This document shows, one piece after another, positions 1 through 8,727 of a stretch of 64,000 nucleotides of DNA (position 1 is its first letter; the number at the start of each line of letters is the position of its first letter). Both the position numbers and the translations under genes were made by a program. The stretch is taken from the NCBI RefSeq assembly GCF_017875645.1, contig NZ_JAGGMR010000001.1, positions 7,688,001 to 7,752,000 on the forward strand, read 5' to 3'. The notes beneath the pieces were generated by a model that saw nothing but the letters and a program-made list of their open reading frames with translations, made no database searches and had not been told where the DNA came from. This DNA comes from Nocardia goodfellowii (GTDB lineage: Bacteria > Actinomycetota > Actinomycetes > Mycobacteriales > Mycobacteriaceae).

Positions 1-62
<62 letters not shown>

Positions 63-77
63 CTCCACTTCGTAGAT

Positions 78-110
78 GGCTCATGCTCATGGAGAGCATG
101 AGCCTTTCTC
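78..110 (+). terminator. Rho-independent terminator after tRNA-Lys
   Basis: A perfect 11-bp stem (GGCTCATGCTC / GAGCATGAGCC) with a 5-nt loop is followed by a T-rich run, 16 nt after the tRNA. It most likely ends the tRNA transcript. Confidence 0.8.
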
Positions 111-122
111 GTTTCGTCATTG

Positions 123-185
123 TTTTTGGGGGCCGAGCCCCCAAACCCCAGCCGGAGGGCTTCGCCCCCGGACCCCCGGTCACGG
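123..185. repeat. GC-rich palindromic intergenic element
   Basis: This is a run of short inverted repeats such as GGGGGCCGAGCCCCC and GGAGGGCTTCGCCCCC. It resembles the short GC-rich palindromic repeats scattered between genes in Nocardia and mycobacteria. No coding potential is convincing here. Confidence 0.4.
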
Positions 186-559
186 GCGGGCGACCGTTTC
201 GGGCTAATCGGACAGTTGAGCGGTTGTTGGTTCGTTACCTTCGGGGGTTCAAGTATCACGAATGGGACACTCGCGCGCCCGCTTACCCGTTCTGCAAGGC
301 GTTCACTCTAAATAGTTTTGTGACCTACAGCACTAGCGTACTAGAGGCAAACTCCCCGCGTACATACGGTTTCATAGGCGTTGGCCAGGGGGTTCCAAGA
401 TCGAAACGACCTGCCGTTCATTTCTCGTTTACCTTCTGTTCAACATCCGTGATCACTCTGTAACGAGGTCGCAAACAGACCTGAAGTTGGTAAGACCGAG
501 GAGTAATACAAACCCCATTCGGAAATGAACCGCTTCGGCCAGGACGAGACCATGATCCT

Positions 560-710
560 GCTGCGGTTGGCGGAACGAGCATCCAGCTCGCGATCCCCGA
601 TTCCGAGTCAACCTCTTCGTCGGTGTGACGAGGAGATCCGCGCGACGCTGCGGACAGGGTGCGCCTAGGAGCGCGAACCCGAAGTCCGCAACCCGACCCG
701 CGTCGTCTGG
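560..710 (+). promoter_or_regulatory. Possible structured 5' leader of the transglycosylase gene (c-di-AMP riboswitch?)
   Basis: No gene is visible from 186 to 844. Within this long leader, positions 671-701 begin GCGAACCCG and continue with CAACCCGACCCGCG, which loosely resembles the 3' half of the ydaO/c-di-AMP riboswitch. In actinobacteria that riboswitch often precedes cell-wall hydrolase genes. The 5' half of the consensus was not recognised, so the call is weak. Confidence 0.2.
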
Positions 711-844
711 GGACAGAGTTCCCCCACAACCAAACCACACAACAGCACAGCTCTGCGGCGAGCACCCCGATGGTAGCCCGCCAAGGATCCGCGCTGCTGC
801 GCGGCCGGATCAACCCTGTCCCCGAACAAGGAACCGACTACGTA

Positions 845-1444
845 ATGAACCTCTCCACCATCCGACGTCCGAACCTCCGCGAAGGCATCTCCCTCGCAGT
901 GGCCGCAGCGGGTATCGCGGCCGTCGCCGCATCGTCCGCGGTGTCGGTGGCCGACGATAGCGTTCCCTCGCGTGTCGCCATGATCTCCGAGGCCAAGCCG
1001 GCGAAAACCGCCGTCGCCGCCGCCGTCGCCGCCCCGGCCAAGCAGGCCGAGGCCGAGGCTCCGGTCGAGGCGCCGGTCGCCGAGAAGGTCGCTGCCGCCG
1101 CTCCGGCGCCGGCGCCGGCCTACCCGGACAACCTCGACGGCTGGATCCGCGAGGCGCTCGACATCATGCGGGCCAACAACATCCCGGGCAGCTACGAGGG
1201 CATCCTCAAGAACATCATCCGGGAATCGGCCGGCAAGCCGGACGCGATCAACCTGTGGGACTCCAATGCCGCCATGGGCATCCCGTCCAAGGGCCTGCTT
1301 CAGGTGATCGACCCCACCTTCGCCACCTACCACGTGCCCGGTACCCCCTACGATGTCTGGGACCCGGTCGCCAACATCGTCGCGGCCTGCAACTACGCCG
1401 CGCACCGGTACGGCTCGATGGACAACGTCAACTCGGCGTACTGA
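845..1444 (+). CDS. Secreted transglycosylase (SLT domain)-like protein
   Basis: A 199-residue protein with an N-terminal hydrophobic segment (about residues 15-38) that looks like a signal peptide or anchor. An Ala/Pro/Glu-rich linker (about 50-95) follows, and then a C-terminal lytic transglycosylase-like domain. The domain carries an early catalytic-type Glu in IIRESAGKPDAIN and the family signature GLLQVIDPTFATY. It should act outside the membrane on peptidoglycan glycan strands, as Rpf and SLT enzymes do during growth or resuscitation. The ATG at 845 was chosen because the signal segment follows it directly; an in-frame extension upstream has no such logic. The gene stands alone after a long untranslated leader. 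Confidence 0.85.
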   Translation: MNLSTIRRPNLREGISLAVAAAGIAAVAASSAVSVADDSVPSRVAMISEAKPAKTAVAAAVAAPAKQAEAEAPVEAPVAEKVAAAAPAPAPAYPDNLDGWIREALDIMRANNIPGSYEGILKNIIRESAGKPDAINLWDSNAAMGIPSKGLLQVIDPTFATYHVPGTPYDVWDPVANIVAACNYAAHRYGSMDNVNSAY

Positions 1445-1533
1445 GCCATCGACAACTGAACAACAACCGCACAGCTTTCCGGAAGCCCCGTGACCACTAG
1501 GTTGGTCCGGGGCTTCCGGCATAGACTGCGGCG

Positions 1534-1857
1534 ATGGCCGACGATTACGCGCACTCCGATGTGTCGGTCAGCCGCCGCGCCGAGAAGGCCCGCCGCTTGG
1601 CCACCTACCTCTGGGACCGCGATATCAGTGGGGCGGAATTGCTCGGACTGCCCGCGGCGGCGCGCCGGAAACTGGCCCGTGCCGCCGGCACCAACCCGCC
1701 CAGTACCGAGGAAACCTGGACCGTGGCCGCCCGGCTGCTCGACGAGAAAGCCGCGTGGGCAGCGCGCAACCCCGGCCACCCGGCGGCCGGCCGAGCTTGC
1801 CCCGACGAGAAGATCCTGTGGGTGAAACCGCCTGTCAGACCATGGACCGCAGGCTGA
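1534..1857 (+). CDS. Conserved hypothetical protein, 107 aa
   Basis: A small soluble protein with an Arg/Ala-rich helical N-terminus (SRRAEKARRLATYLW) and a C-terminus ending PPVRPWTAG. No catalytic motif or membrane segment is seen. Codon usage matches the neighbouring chromosomal genes, and the layout resembles small conserved proteins of Nocardia and Rhodococcus. I do not recognise a function. It follows the transglycosylase gene by 89 nt and could share its transcript. Confidence 0.6.
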   Translation: MADDYAHSDVSVSRRAEKARRLATYLWDRDISGAELLGLPAAARRKLARAAGTNPPSTEETWTVAARLLDEKAAWAARNPGHPAAGRACPDEKILWVKPPVRPWTAG

Positions 1858-1980
1858 ATACCTGGTGTCGCAGATTACTCTCGGTTGACAAGATGGCGGT
1901 GCGTCACAACAGTGTTGGACGGCGGCATGAAAAATTCGCAGCGCGCCATCTCCCCAACCGCAGTAGACACAGAGGAATAC

Positions 1981-2274
1981 ATGAACGTTCGCCGGCTCAC
2001 CGTCAACGTCGCCGTTGCGGGCCTGACGCTCCTCGCGGCGCCCGCCGCCATGGCCAATCCCACCGGTTCCTCCGGCACCGGTTCGTCCGCCATCGATACC
2101 GGCTCCACCGCGACCGGCTCGGCGGGTCTGTCCCAGACCGGTTCTGCCACAGGAGCTTTCCGCAACTGCGAGGAGGCCAAAGTGGCGGGTCGTGCTCCCC
2201 TCTTCCGTGGGGAACAGGGTTACGGCCCGCATCTGGATCCCGACGGCGACGGATTCGCTTGCCCGACGGTCTGA
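1981..2274 (+). CDS. Secreted excalibur calcium-binding domain protein
   Basis: A 97-residue protein with a clear Sec signal peptide ending in the AMA region around residue 25. A Ser/Thr/Gly-rich linker and a C-terminal excalibur domain follow. The domain begins FRNCEEAKVAGRAPL and ends with the calcium-binding loop DPDGDGFACP; two Cys probably form a disulfide. Excalibur domains occur in exported proteins and bind Ca2+ through the DxDxDG loop; the cellular role here is unknown. AGAGGAA lies just upstream of the ATG. It is monocistronic, with a terminator directly downstream. Confidence 0.88.
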   Translation: MNVRRLTVNVAVAGLTLLAAPAAMANPTGSSGTGSSAIDTGSTATGSAGLSQTGSATGAFRNCEEAKVAGRAPLFRGEQGYGPHLDPDGDGFACPTV

Positions 2275-2287
2275 TACCGCTCAAACG

Positions 2288-2325
2288 AAAAACACCCGGT
2301 GTGTCGAACACCGGGTGTTTTTTGT
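2288..2325. terminator. Rho-independent terminator, likely bidirectional
   Basis: A 13-bp stem (AAACACCCGGTGT / ACACCGGGTGTTT) is followed by T residues on the + strand and preceded by A residues. It sits between the excalibur gene and the convergent DUF3618 gene and can serve both. Confidence 0.85.
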
Positions 2326-2346
2326 TGTCGTACTCGGAGATTCAGC

Positions 2347-2571
2347 TCAGCGGCGGAAAACCTTGATCAGCACCAGGCCGACCACCACCGCGCCCGCACC
2401 GATCAGGCTGTACTTCACCTTGGGTTCGTTCAGCTTCGCCAGCACCATGTGCTTGGTGTCGTCGGCGATCCGCTGCGGATCGGCGCGCACAGCGATCTCG
2501 TCGAGCGTGCTCGCCAGCCGGGTGCGGGCCAGCTCGATCTCCCGCTCGATCCGCTCGGTATCCTTCGCCAC
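2347..2571 (-). CDS. DUF3618 family membrane protein
   Basis: A 74-residue protein. The N-terminal helix (IEREIELARTRLASTLDEI) is the hallmark of DUF3618. A single C-terminal transmembrane helix (about residues 53-70) and a basic tail FRR follow, so it is probably a tail-anchored inner-membrane protein. The family is widespread in actinobacteria and has no assigned biochemical function. It is divergent from bcp, with only 66 nt between the start codons. Confidence 0.85.
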   Translation of the reverse strand: MAKDTERIEREIELARTRLASTLDEIAVRADPQRIADDTKHMVLAKLNEPKVKYSLIGAGAVVVGLVLIKVFRR

Positions 2572-2637
2572 TCTTGTGTCCTCCTTCGGATTTGCAGACG
2601 AGTGTATCTGTCGGCAGGTTGGGTTACCGTGCTCGGC

Positions 2638-3108
2638 GTGACCGACAAACGACTCTCCCCCGGCGATACCGCCCCCGCGTTCACGCTGCCCGACGCCGAC
2701 GGCAACGAGGTCTCACTCGCCGATTACCGCGGCCGCAAGGTCATCGTGTACTTCTACCCGGCCGCGAGCACCCCTGGCTGCACCAAGCAAGCCTGCGATT
2801 TCCGCGACAGTCTGGCCGAGCTCGAGGGCGCGGGCATCGAGGTCGTCGGCATCTCCCCGGACAAGCCCGCCAAGCTGGCCAAGTTCCGCGACGCCGAGAA
2901 GCTGACCTTCCCGCTGCTGTCGGATCCGGACAAGTCCGTGCTGAACGCCTACGGCGCGTTCGGCGAGAAGACGATGTACGGCAAGACCGTGGTCGGTGTC
3001 ATCCGATCCACCTTCCTGGTGGACGAGAACGGCAAGATCGAGGTCGCCCAGTACAACGTCCGGGCCACCGGTCACGTCGCGAAGCTGCGCCGCGACCTGT
3101 CGGTCTAG
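2638..3108 (+). CDS. bcp: Thioredoxin-dependent thiol peroxidase, Bcp/PrxQ family
   Basis: A 156-residue atypical 2-Cys peroxiredoxin that reduces peroxides and alkyl hydroperoxides in the cytosol using thioredoxin. The active-site segment STPGCTKQACDFRD holds the peroxidatic Cys48 and the resolving Cys53 five residues on, typical of the PrxQ/Bcp group. The FTLPDADG opening and STFLVDENGKI near the C-terminus also fit. The GTG at 2638 gives a normal-length N-terminus (MTDKRLSPGDTAP); a GTG at 2629 is an alternative. The 3' end overlaps the convergent TetR gene by 4 nt. Confidence 0.93.
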   Translation: MTDKRLSPGDTAPAFTLPDADGNEVSLADYRGRKVIVYFYPAASTPGCTKQACDFRDSLAELEGAGIEVVGISPDKPAKLAKFRDAEKLTFPLLSDPDKSVLNAYGAFGEKTMYGKTVVGVIRSTFLVDENGKIEVAQYNVRATGHVAKLRRDLSV

Positions 3109-3836
3109 GTGTCGAAGGAGCGGATGAAGCTCTCGTAGCCGTCCAGCATCCGCTCCAGACCGAAGTCGAAATCGAGTATCTGCCAATCGATTTCGTCGTC
3201 GTTGTAGGGCCACCGGGCGAATGCCGCGGCCACGTGCGGGAAGCGTTGCGGATCGATCAGCCGCGCGAGCATCGCGTCGTAGTCTTCGTCCTCCCCCTCG
3301 TCGGCGTTGAGGCTGCGCCCCACCCGCACTCGGCCCATCACGTAGAACGTCATGTTCATCACCAGCTGCATGCGAATGGCATTCGGCACGCGGGTCTCGT
3401 CCAGTGTGGCCAGGCCCGCCTCCAGCCAGGCCATATTGTTGGGCCCCATCGGCGGTTCGTTCACCGGGATATCCAGCCACCACGGGTGCCGCTCCAGGGC
3501 CTCGTATTCCGCCAGTGCCCAGCGCCGCAGGCTTTCCCGCCACGATTCACCCGACACCGTCTCGGGCGGTAGGCCGATGGCCCGATCCAGCAGCATGTCG
3601 AACAGGGTCTTCTTGCTGTCGACATAGCGGTACAGCGACATGGCGGTGAAGCCGAGTTCTTTGGCGATCCGCCCCATCGAGATCGCCGCCAAACCCTCCG
3701 CATCGCCGATGCCGATCGCGGTGTCCAGGATCTGCTCGAGGCTGAGCCCGCGCTTGGGGCCGCGCTCCCCTGCCCCGTCCAGGCCCCACAACAGCGCCAG
3801 CGACTTCGGTATCGCCGCGTCCCCAGGTGTCGCCAT
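3105..3836 (-). CDS. TetR-family transcriptional regulator, probable repressor of the adjacent ABC exporter
   Basis: A 243-residue protein. The helix-turn-helix is at about residues 40-85 (GLAAISMGRIAKELGF and MSLYRYVDSKKTLFDMLL). The C-terminal part resembles the TetR_C tetracycline-repressor-like class (PWWLDIPVNEPPMGPNNMAW). The ATG at 3836 was chosen because GGAGAGGAG lies just upstream; a longer frame reaches 4040 but would run across the shared promoter. It is divergent from the drug exporter operon, the classic layout of a ligand-responsive local repressor. The ligand is unknown. Confidence 0.87.
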   Translation of the reverse strand: MATPGDAAIPKSLALLWGLDGAGERGPKRGLSLEQILDTAIGIGDAEGLAAISMGRIAKELGFTAMSLYRYVDSKKTLFDMLLDRAIGLPPETVSGESWRESLRRWALAEYEALERHPWWLDIPVNEPPMGPNNMAWLEAGLATLDETRVPNAIRMQLVMNMTFYVMGRVRVGRSLNADEGEDEDYDAMLARLIDPQRFPHVAAAFARWPYNDDEIDWQILDFDFGLERMLDGYESFIRSFDT

Positions 3837-3957
3837 CGGCTTCCGCACTCCTCTCCTGCACCCGCGCGGCGGCATCGTGCGCCACCGCGTGCGTCCAATC
3901 CTGCGCGCCCCGCATCCCGGCCGCGCACGCGGTCCCCGCAGTCGATCGGGCACTTGC

Positions 3958-4012
3958 GCCCGATAACTGTTTACCCTATAAACTGAGTTTAGTGCATACA
4001 CAGTTTTGGATC
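3958..4012. promoter_or_regulatory. Divergent promoter/operator region between TetR gene and exporter operon
   Basis: This is an AT-richer island in a GC-rich spacer. It contains the repeated half-site-like words CTGTTTA, TAAACTG and CAGTTTT in both orientations, so it could hold the regulator's operator and overlapping promoters. The exact -35/-10 elements cannot be fixed by eye. Confidence 0.4.
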
Positions 4013-4024
4013 GGAGCCTTCCTG

Positions 4025-4975
4025 ATGTCCCCACAGCCACCTCCCGCCCTCGCCGTGCACCGGCTCGGCAAATCCTTCGGCGAACACGTCGTACTCGACG
4101 GCATAGACCTCACTGTCGCCGCCGGAACGGTCTTCTCACTGCTCGGGCCGAATGGCGCGGGCAAGACCACACTGATTCGCATCCTCGCCACGCTCAGCGC
4201 CCCAGACGCCGGTGAGGTCCGGGTCTTCGGGCACGATCTCCTGCGCGAAGCCGATACCGTGCGGCAGCTCATCGGCGTCACCGGGCAGTATTCGGCTGTC
4301 GACGGCATGCTCACCGGTCTGGAAAACCTGAGGCTCACCGGGAAATTGCTGCACCTGGACCGCACGGAAATCAACCGGCGCAGCACCGAGTTGCTGGAAC
4401 GCTTCGATCTCACCGAAGCCGGTGACCGCCGTTCGGGCACCTACTCCGGCGGCATGCGCCGCCGCCTGGATCTGGCCATGAGCCTGATGGGACGCCCCCG
4501 AATCATCTTCCTCGACGAGCCCACCACCGGCCTCGATCCGCGCAGCCGGCGCGACCTGTGGGCGGTCATCCGCCGACTCGCAGCCGACGGCGCCACCGTC
4601 TTCCTCACCACGCAATACCTCGAGGAAGCCGACCAACTCGCGGACCGGATAGCGGTCCTGGACAGCGGAAGGATCGTCGCCGAGGGCACACCCGCCGAGC
4701 TCAAACGGCTCGCGCCCGGGGGCCACCTACTGTTGCGCTTCGGTGACCAGCAAGCGCTCGCCGCGGCGGCACGCGTCATCGACGGGCAGGACGATCCGGA
4801 ACAACTCACGCTGCAGGTGCCCTCCGACGGGCACGCCGACGAGGTCCGCAAACTACTCAACCGCTTCGCCGAACTCGACATCCCCGTCCACCAAATCACC
4901 GTGCACGTGCCGGATCTCGATGATGTCTTCTTCGCACTGACCGGCCACCCCACCCAGACCGAGAAGGCTGCCTGA
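4025..4975 (+). CDS. ABC transporter ATP-binding protein, DrrA-type drug exporter
   Basis: A 316-residue ATPase that powers the membrane partner encoded next. It shows Walker A GPNGAGKTT, signature YSGGMRRR, Walker B IIFLDEPTTGLDP, and a C-terminal extension of about 80 residues typical of the DrrA (daunorubicin resistance) family. The H-loop reads LTTQYLEEAD, with Gln where many ABC ATPases have His; Gln is usual in DrrA relatives. The start at 4025 (MSPQPPPALAVHRLGK) gives the normal family N-terminus. The stop overlaps the start of the permease gene (TGATG), so the two are translationally coupled. Confidence 0.92.
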   Translation: MSPQPPPALAVHRLGKSFGEHVVLDGIDLTVAAGTVFSLLGPNGAGKTTLIRILATLSAPDAGEVRVFGHDLLREADTVRQLIGVTGQYSAVDGMLTGLENLRLTGKLLHLDRTEINRRSTELLERFDLTEAGDRRSGTYSGGMRRRLDLAMSLMGRPRIIFLDEPTTGLDPRSRRDLWAVIRRLAADGATVFLTTQYLEEADQLADRIAVLDSGRIVAEGTPAELKRLAPGGHLLLRFGDQQALAAAARVIDGQDDPEQLTLQVPSDGHADEVRKLLNRFAELDIPVHQITVHVPDLDDVFFALTGHPTQTEKAA

Positions 4976-5787
4976 TGACTACCGTGACCGCCCATTCCGA
5001 CGGCTTGTCCGCGCTCCGTCCCGGACTGCTCCGATCCGTCCGGGATTCCGGCACCATGCTGGAACGCAATCTCCGGCATACCCTGCGCAGCCCCGACTCG
5101 ATGATCATGACGATCGCGCTGCCGATCATGATCCTGCTGATGTTCGTCTACGTCTTCGGCGGCGCCATGGATGTGGGCCCCGGACCGTACATCGACTACG
5201 TGGTGCCGGGAATCATTCTGCTGTGCGCCGGATTCGGGGCCGCGACCACCGCGGTCAGCCTGTCCACCGATCTCACCGACGGCATCATCGACCGGTTCCG
5301 GACCATGGCTATCGCGCGCACCGCGGTCCTCACCGGACACGTGGTGGAAAGCCTGATTCGCAATATGATCACCAGTGGGCTGGTGATCATCGTGGCGGTC
5401 GCGCTGGGGTTCCGGCCGACATCGGATCCACTGCGGTGGCTGGGCGCGCTCGGCGTCATCGCGATGTTCGTCTTCGCACTCTCCTGGGTGGCCGCGGCGT
5501 TGGGACTGCTGGCCAAGAATCCGGAGGCGGCCAACGGCTTCACCTTCATCTTCATGTTCCTGCCCTATGTGAGCAGCGCGTTCGTGCCCCCGGAGTCGAT
5601 GCCCACGGCACTGCACTGGTTCGCCGAAAACCAGCCCGTCACACCCGTGATCGAGACGGTGCGCGGACTGCTGATGGGCACGCCGATCGGCAACAGCGCG
5701 CTGCTGGCCGTGCTGTGGTGCGCCGGGATCGCGCTGGCGGGATACCTGGCGGCGGGCAGGTTGTTCCGGCTGCGCACCAAGGACTGA
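4975..5787 (+). CDS. ABC-2 type permease, DrrB-type drug exporter subunit
   Basis: A 270-residue polytopic membrane protein. The N-terminal coupling region has RNLRHTLRSPDSM and about six transmembrane helices follow. The conserved block FIFMFLPYVSSAFVPPESMP precedes the amphipathic segment PVIETVRGLLMG, as in ABC-2 permeases of the DrrB family. It should form the export channel with the ATPase encoded immediately upstream, probably for a toxic or antibiotic-like hydrophobic compound. A strong terminator follows 19 nt downstream, so the operon has two genes. Confidence 0.9.
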   Translation: MTTVTAHSDGLSALRPGLLRSVRDSGTMLERNLRHTLRSPDSMIMTIALPIMILLMFVYVFGGAMDVGPGPYIDYVVPGIILLCAGFGAATTAVSLSTDLTDGIIDRFRTMAIARTAVLTGHVVESLIRNMITSGLVIIVAVALGFRPTSDPLRWLGALGVIAMFVFALSWVAAALGLLAKNPEAANGFTFIFMFLPYVSSAFVPPESMPTALHWFAENQPVTPVIETVRGLLMGTPIGNSALLAVLWCAGIALAGYLAAGRLFRLRTKD

Positions 5788-5805
5788 GCGCCGCGGGCAC
5801 GCGAA

Positions 5806-5834
5806 AGGCCCGGCGCCACAAGGGCGCCGGGCCT
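5806..5834. terminator. Bidirectional rho-independent terminator
   Basis: A 12-bp GC-rich stem (AGGCCCGGCGCC / GGCGCCGGGCCT) with a 5-nt loop lies between the convergent exporter operon and the following minus-strand gene. Confidence 0.8.
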
Positions 5835-5848
5835 CTCGGTGGTCGAGA

Positions 5849-7165
5849 TCACGCAGGCATGACCTGCTGCGTCGCCCACGTCACCATCATGCGGACGTGG
5901 TTGTCCCACCACCGGTACGACTCCGGGGTGAACGCCGGCGGCGGCGGTGCCTCGCCCGGGAACAGCAGCGAACCGTTCGGTGCGCCGACCTTCGTGGTGG
6001 TCCCGCTGGGAACGCCAGCGCCCGGAAGCACCGCGGACAGGCCCTGCTCGGCCTCGTGCGTCGCGCCGAGCTCCTCGAGCGGCACCATGGCCTCCGGCCG
6101 GTCCTGAACCAGCCGCGAGCCGACCAGCGACTGCGAACCCGTCCCCGCGGGCGGGTCGAGCAGCACGATCGTCGGTTCGGGTGCCGCCCCGGTGCCGGCG
6201 ATCGAACCCGTGGGTTCAGCCAACGGCGGCGCCGCCGGCTCGATCGAGACGCCGGCCGACGAACCGCTCGACGAACCGGTATCCGAGGCCGACGAACCGC
6301 TGTCCACGATGGCCCGGTTGTCCGAGCCCAGCCGGGTGTCCGCGACCACCGTGGGAGTGGCCCGCGAATTCGTGGCATACAGACCGCCCACCACGAGTCC
6401 GCCCGCCAGCACGCTGGCCGCCGCGAATACTGCCGCGGTGCCGCGCACCGGATGGGATTGCTCGGCGGAATCGGCCAGACCGCCGACATCCGCCATCGCG
6501 AACAGGGCCGCTCCGACCGCGGGCGCCACCTTCGCGATCTTGCACGGCAGTACCGGTGCGCCGAACCCGTCCACCGCGTCCCGCACCGCCGGGGTGTTGG
6601 CGGCCGATCCGATCAGCACCACCGCGTCCGGGCGAACCGCGGCCGCCTCGAACTGGTCCCATGCCGCCGTCACCGCCGCGCCGAGCGACTCCTCGGTCGC
6701 GCCGCCCGCCTGGCTGGTGGCGGCCAGCACCCGGCGGCGGTACCGGTCGACCAGGGTGAACGCCTGATATCCCGGGACCACTTCACAGATGACCAGATCG
6801 TCGAACTCGCTCAGCCAGGTCATGGCGCCGGCGACACTCAGATGCGCCGCCTTCGCCGACACCAGCGAGGCCGTATGCCATTGCCCCGACGCCAATTCGG
6901 TGACGATGGCGCGTCGTTCGGCGGCATCGCGGTAGGCGACGGCCGCCCCCGCGATCTCCAGCTCGTCGTCGAGCTCGGCGGCGATATCGTCCATTGCCGC
7001 GTGCACGGCCGCCGCTACGTCCGCCTTGGTGTCGCCGTGCGTTTTCGCCACCCGGTGCAGCAGCACGCGCTCCGGTAGCCGCTCGCCGCTTTCGGCCAGC
7101 GCTACCGCGTGCACGGCACCACGTTCGGTGGAAACGCCGAGAGTGACCACAGATCGAGCTACCAC
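5849..7165 (-). CDS. Membrane protein with N-terminal actin/Hsp70-like fold (DUF7159-like)
   Basis: A 438-residue protein. The N-terminal 240 residues (SVVTLGVSTERGAVHAVAL, and PDAVVLIGSAANTPAVRDAV later) look like the degenerate actin/Hsp70-type nucleotide-binding region found in mycobacterial and nocardial membrane proteins. One transmembrane helix (about 255-280) and an outer Ser/Gly/Pro-rich tail follow. The C-terminal end (YRWWDNHVRMMVTWATQQ) is compact. The GTG start at 7165 was chosen because GGGAAGG precedes it. No enzymatic motif is intact enough to predict activity. Confidence 0.7.
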   Translation of the reverse strand: MVARSVVTLGVSTERGAVHAVALAESGERLPERVLLHRVAKTHGDTKADVAAAVHAAMDDIAAELDDELEIAGAAVAYRDAAERRAIVTELASGQWHTASLVSAKAAHLSVAGAMTWLSEFDDLVICEVVPGYQAFTLVDRYRRRVLAATSQAGGATEESLGAAVTAAWDQFEAAAVRPDAVVLIGSAANTPAVRDAVDGFGAPVLPCKIAKVAPAVGAALFAMADVGGLADSAEQSHPVRGTAAVFAAASVLAGGLVVGGLYATNSRATPTVVADTRLGSDNRAIVDSGSSASDTGSSSGSSAGVSIEPAAPPLAEPTGSIAGTGAAPEPTIVLLDPPAGTGSQSLVGSRLVQDRPEAMVPLEELGATHEAEQGLSAVLPGAGVPSGTTTKVGAPNGSLLFPGEAPPPPAFTPESYRWWDNHVRMMVTWATQQVMPA

Positions 7166-7340
7166 AGATACGCCTTCCCGATGTGAATCCTGAACCTCGG
7201 TCAATGCACGCGAATCCACGCGCGCTCGGTATGAGTTCGGCACTGCGCAGGGCACGGATGGGTGGTGAAATGTGACAAGACCTGGACACGCAGACCGCAT
7301 GCGCGTGTCGCGCGCGTGTCGATACCGCTAGCCTGGAGCA

Positions 7341-8039
7341 GTGGATGTACACACGGAGGCCAGGGCAAAGCGGCACCTGGACCCCGCGTTGGAGTTGCAG
7401 GACGACCCGCAGGAACTCATGCCGCGCCGCCGGCCCACACAGGAACGCAGCAAGCGCAAGTTCGATGCCCTGCTGCAGGCATCCAGGGAACTGCTCACCG
7501 AAGTCGGATTCGAGTCGTTCACCTGTGAGGAAGTCGCGGCCCGCGCGGAAGTCCCGATCGGCACGCTCTACCAATTCTTCGCCAACAAGTACGTCATCGT
7601 CTGCGAGCTGAATCGCCAGGACCTGGTCGCCGTCTCCCGCGAGCTCGCCGACTTCCACGGCGAGGTCCCGTCCCTGGACTGGCTGCGCCACATGAACCAG
7701 TTCGTCGACCACATGGCCGGCCTGTGGATGACCGACCCGTCCCGGCGTGAGGTCTGGCTCGCCATGCAGTCGACCCCGTCGACGCGGGCGACCGGCGCTA
7801 TCCACGAGAAGGAGTTCGCCGAAGTAGTCGCGCAGATGCTGCGACCGCTCACCCCGCGCACCCCGCGGGCGCGCCGGACCATGATGGCCGAGGTGCTCGT
7901 ACACGTCGTGTACTCGATGTTGAACTTCTCGGTACAGGACGAGCAGAGTCACAAGGACGCGGTGTCGGAATTGAAGCGACTCATGGTCGCGTATCTCCTT
8001 GTGGCCGAGAAGGAATCCCGTTCCGCCAGCGGCCACTGA
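7341..8039 (+). CDS. TetR/AcrR-family transcriptional regulator
   Basis: A 232-residue regulator. The helix-turn-helix lies at about residues 40-88 (GFESFTCEEVAARAEVPIGT, then LYQFFANKYVIVCEL). A helical ligand-binding domain with conserved Trp/Met residues follows. About 28 extra N-terminal residues precede the usual RRRPTQERSKRKFDA opening; the GTG at 7341 has GGAG close by, but an internal start cannot be excluded. It is divergent from the preceding membrane protein gene, with a 175-nt spacer that probably carries both promoters. The target is unknown. Confidence 0.88.
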   Translation: MDVHTEARAKRHLDPALELQDDPQELMPRRRPTQERSKRKFDALLQASRELLTEVGFESFTCEEVAARAEVPIGTLYQFFANKYVIVCELNRQDLVAVSRELADFHGEVPSLDWLRHMNQFVDHMAGLWMTDPSRREVWLAMQSTPSTRATGAIHEKEFAEVVAQMLRPLTPRTPRARRTMMAEVLVHVVYSMLNFSVQDEQSHKDAVSELKRLMVAYLLVAEKESRSASGH

Positions 8040-8055
8040 GGGTTAACATGCGGTT

Positions 8056-8727
8056 ATGTCGATTCCGCATATGACGCAGGACGAGCAGGATCGGCCGGAT
8101 CTTCCCGAGTACATGACTTGGGAGGAGCTGGCGACGCTGCCTGATCACATCGCCCGCCAGATCGAGCTCTGGGAGGGCCGTGTCGTCTGGGTGCGCACCG
8201 GAACACCCGAACATCAGCAGTTCCGCAATCGTCTCTGGAGCGCATTGGACCGAGGCGCCCGAAAGCACAGAGCCACCGCCCCGGAGCAGTGCTGGATCGC
8301 AAACAGCGAAACGAACGTATTCCTCGATCGCACCCATAGAAACGACTTCGTCACCCCGGATTTCGTGGTCTACCGATGCCTGCCGAAGGAGTACGAGTAC
8401 GTACATTTCGATGATGTCGTGCTCGTGGGCGAAGTCCTGTCTCCATCGAACACCGAGAGTGATATCAGGGAGAAAAAGGCCAGGTACGCCGACGCCGGGA
8501 TCTCGATGTACTGGGAAGTAGCGCTTGCGCGCGAGCCGCGAAGCATAGCCCGGATAACGATTTCCGCGTTGCTCAGATACACCGAGGAACTGTTTCCGGG
8601 CATAACCCCGTTGAAGCCGGTGCACTACGTCGAGATTGCCCAATGGACCCCCGCAGACGACCCGGACGGCGTCCATATCTCCGTGCCGTTCCCGATCCAC
8701 ATCCCCTGGGCGGAACTGGCGTTCTGA
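8056..8727 (+). CDS. Uma2-family (DUF820) PD-(D/E)XK endonuclease-like protein
   Basis: A 223-residue protein with the Uma2 core: TPDFVVYR, then VVLVGEVLSPSNTESD and IREKKARYADAGISMYW. These supply the PD, E and K positions of the restriction-endonuclease fold. The family is very abundant in cyanobacteria and actinobacteria; its biological role is mostly unknown. It starts 16 nt after the TetR gene, so it may be co-transcribed, and its stop abuts the end of the convergent acpS. Confidence 0.85.
   Translation: MSIPHMTQDEQDRPDLPEYMTWEELATLPDHIARQIELWEGRVVWVRTGTPEHQQFRNRLWSALDRGARKHRATAPEQCWIANSETNVFLDRTHRNDFVTPDFVVYRCLPKEYEYVHFDDVVLVGEVLSPSNTESDIREKKARYADAGISMYWEVALAREPRSIARITISALLRYTEELFPGITPLKPVHYVEIAQWTPADDPDGVHISVPFPIHIPWAELAF

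Noticed and set aside
83..463. A 126-codon frame after tRNA-Lys
   Set aside because: It begins inside the terminator hairpin and crosses the palindromic repeat; there is no ribosome-binding site.
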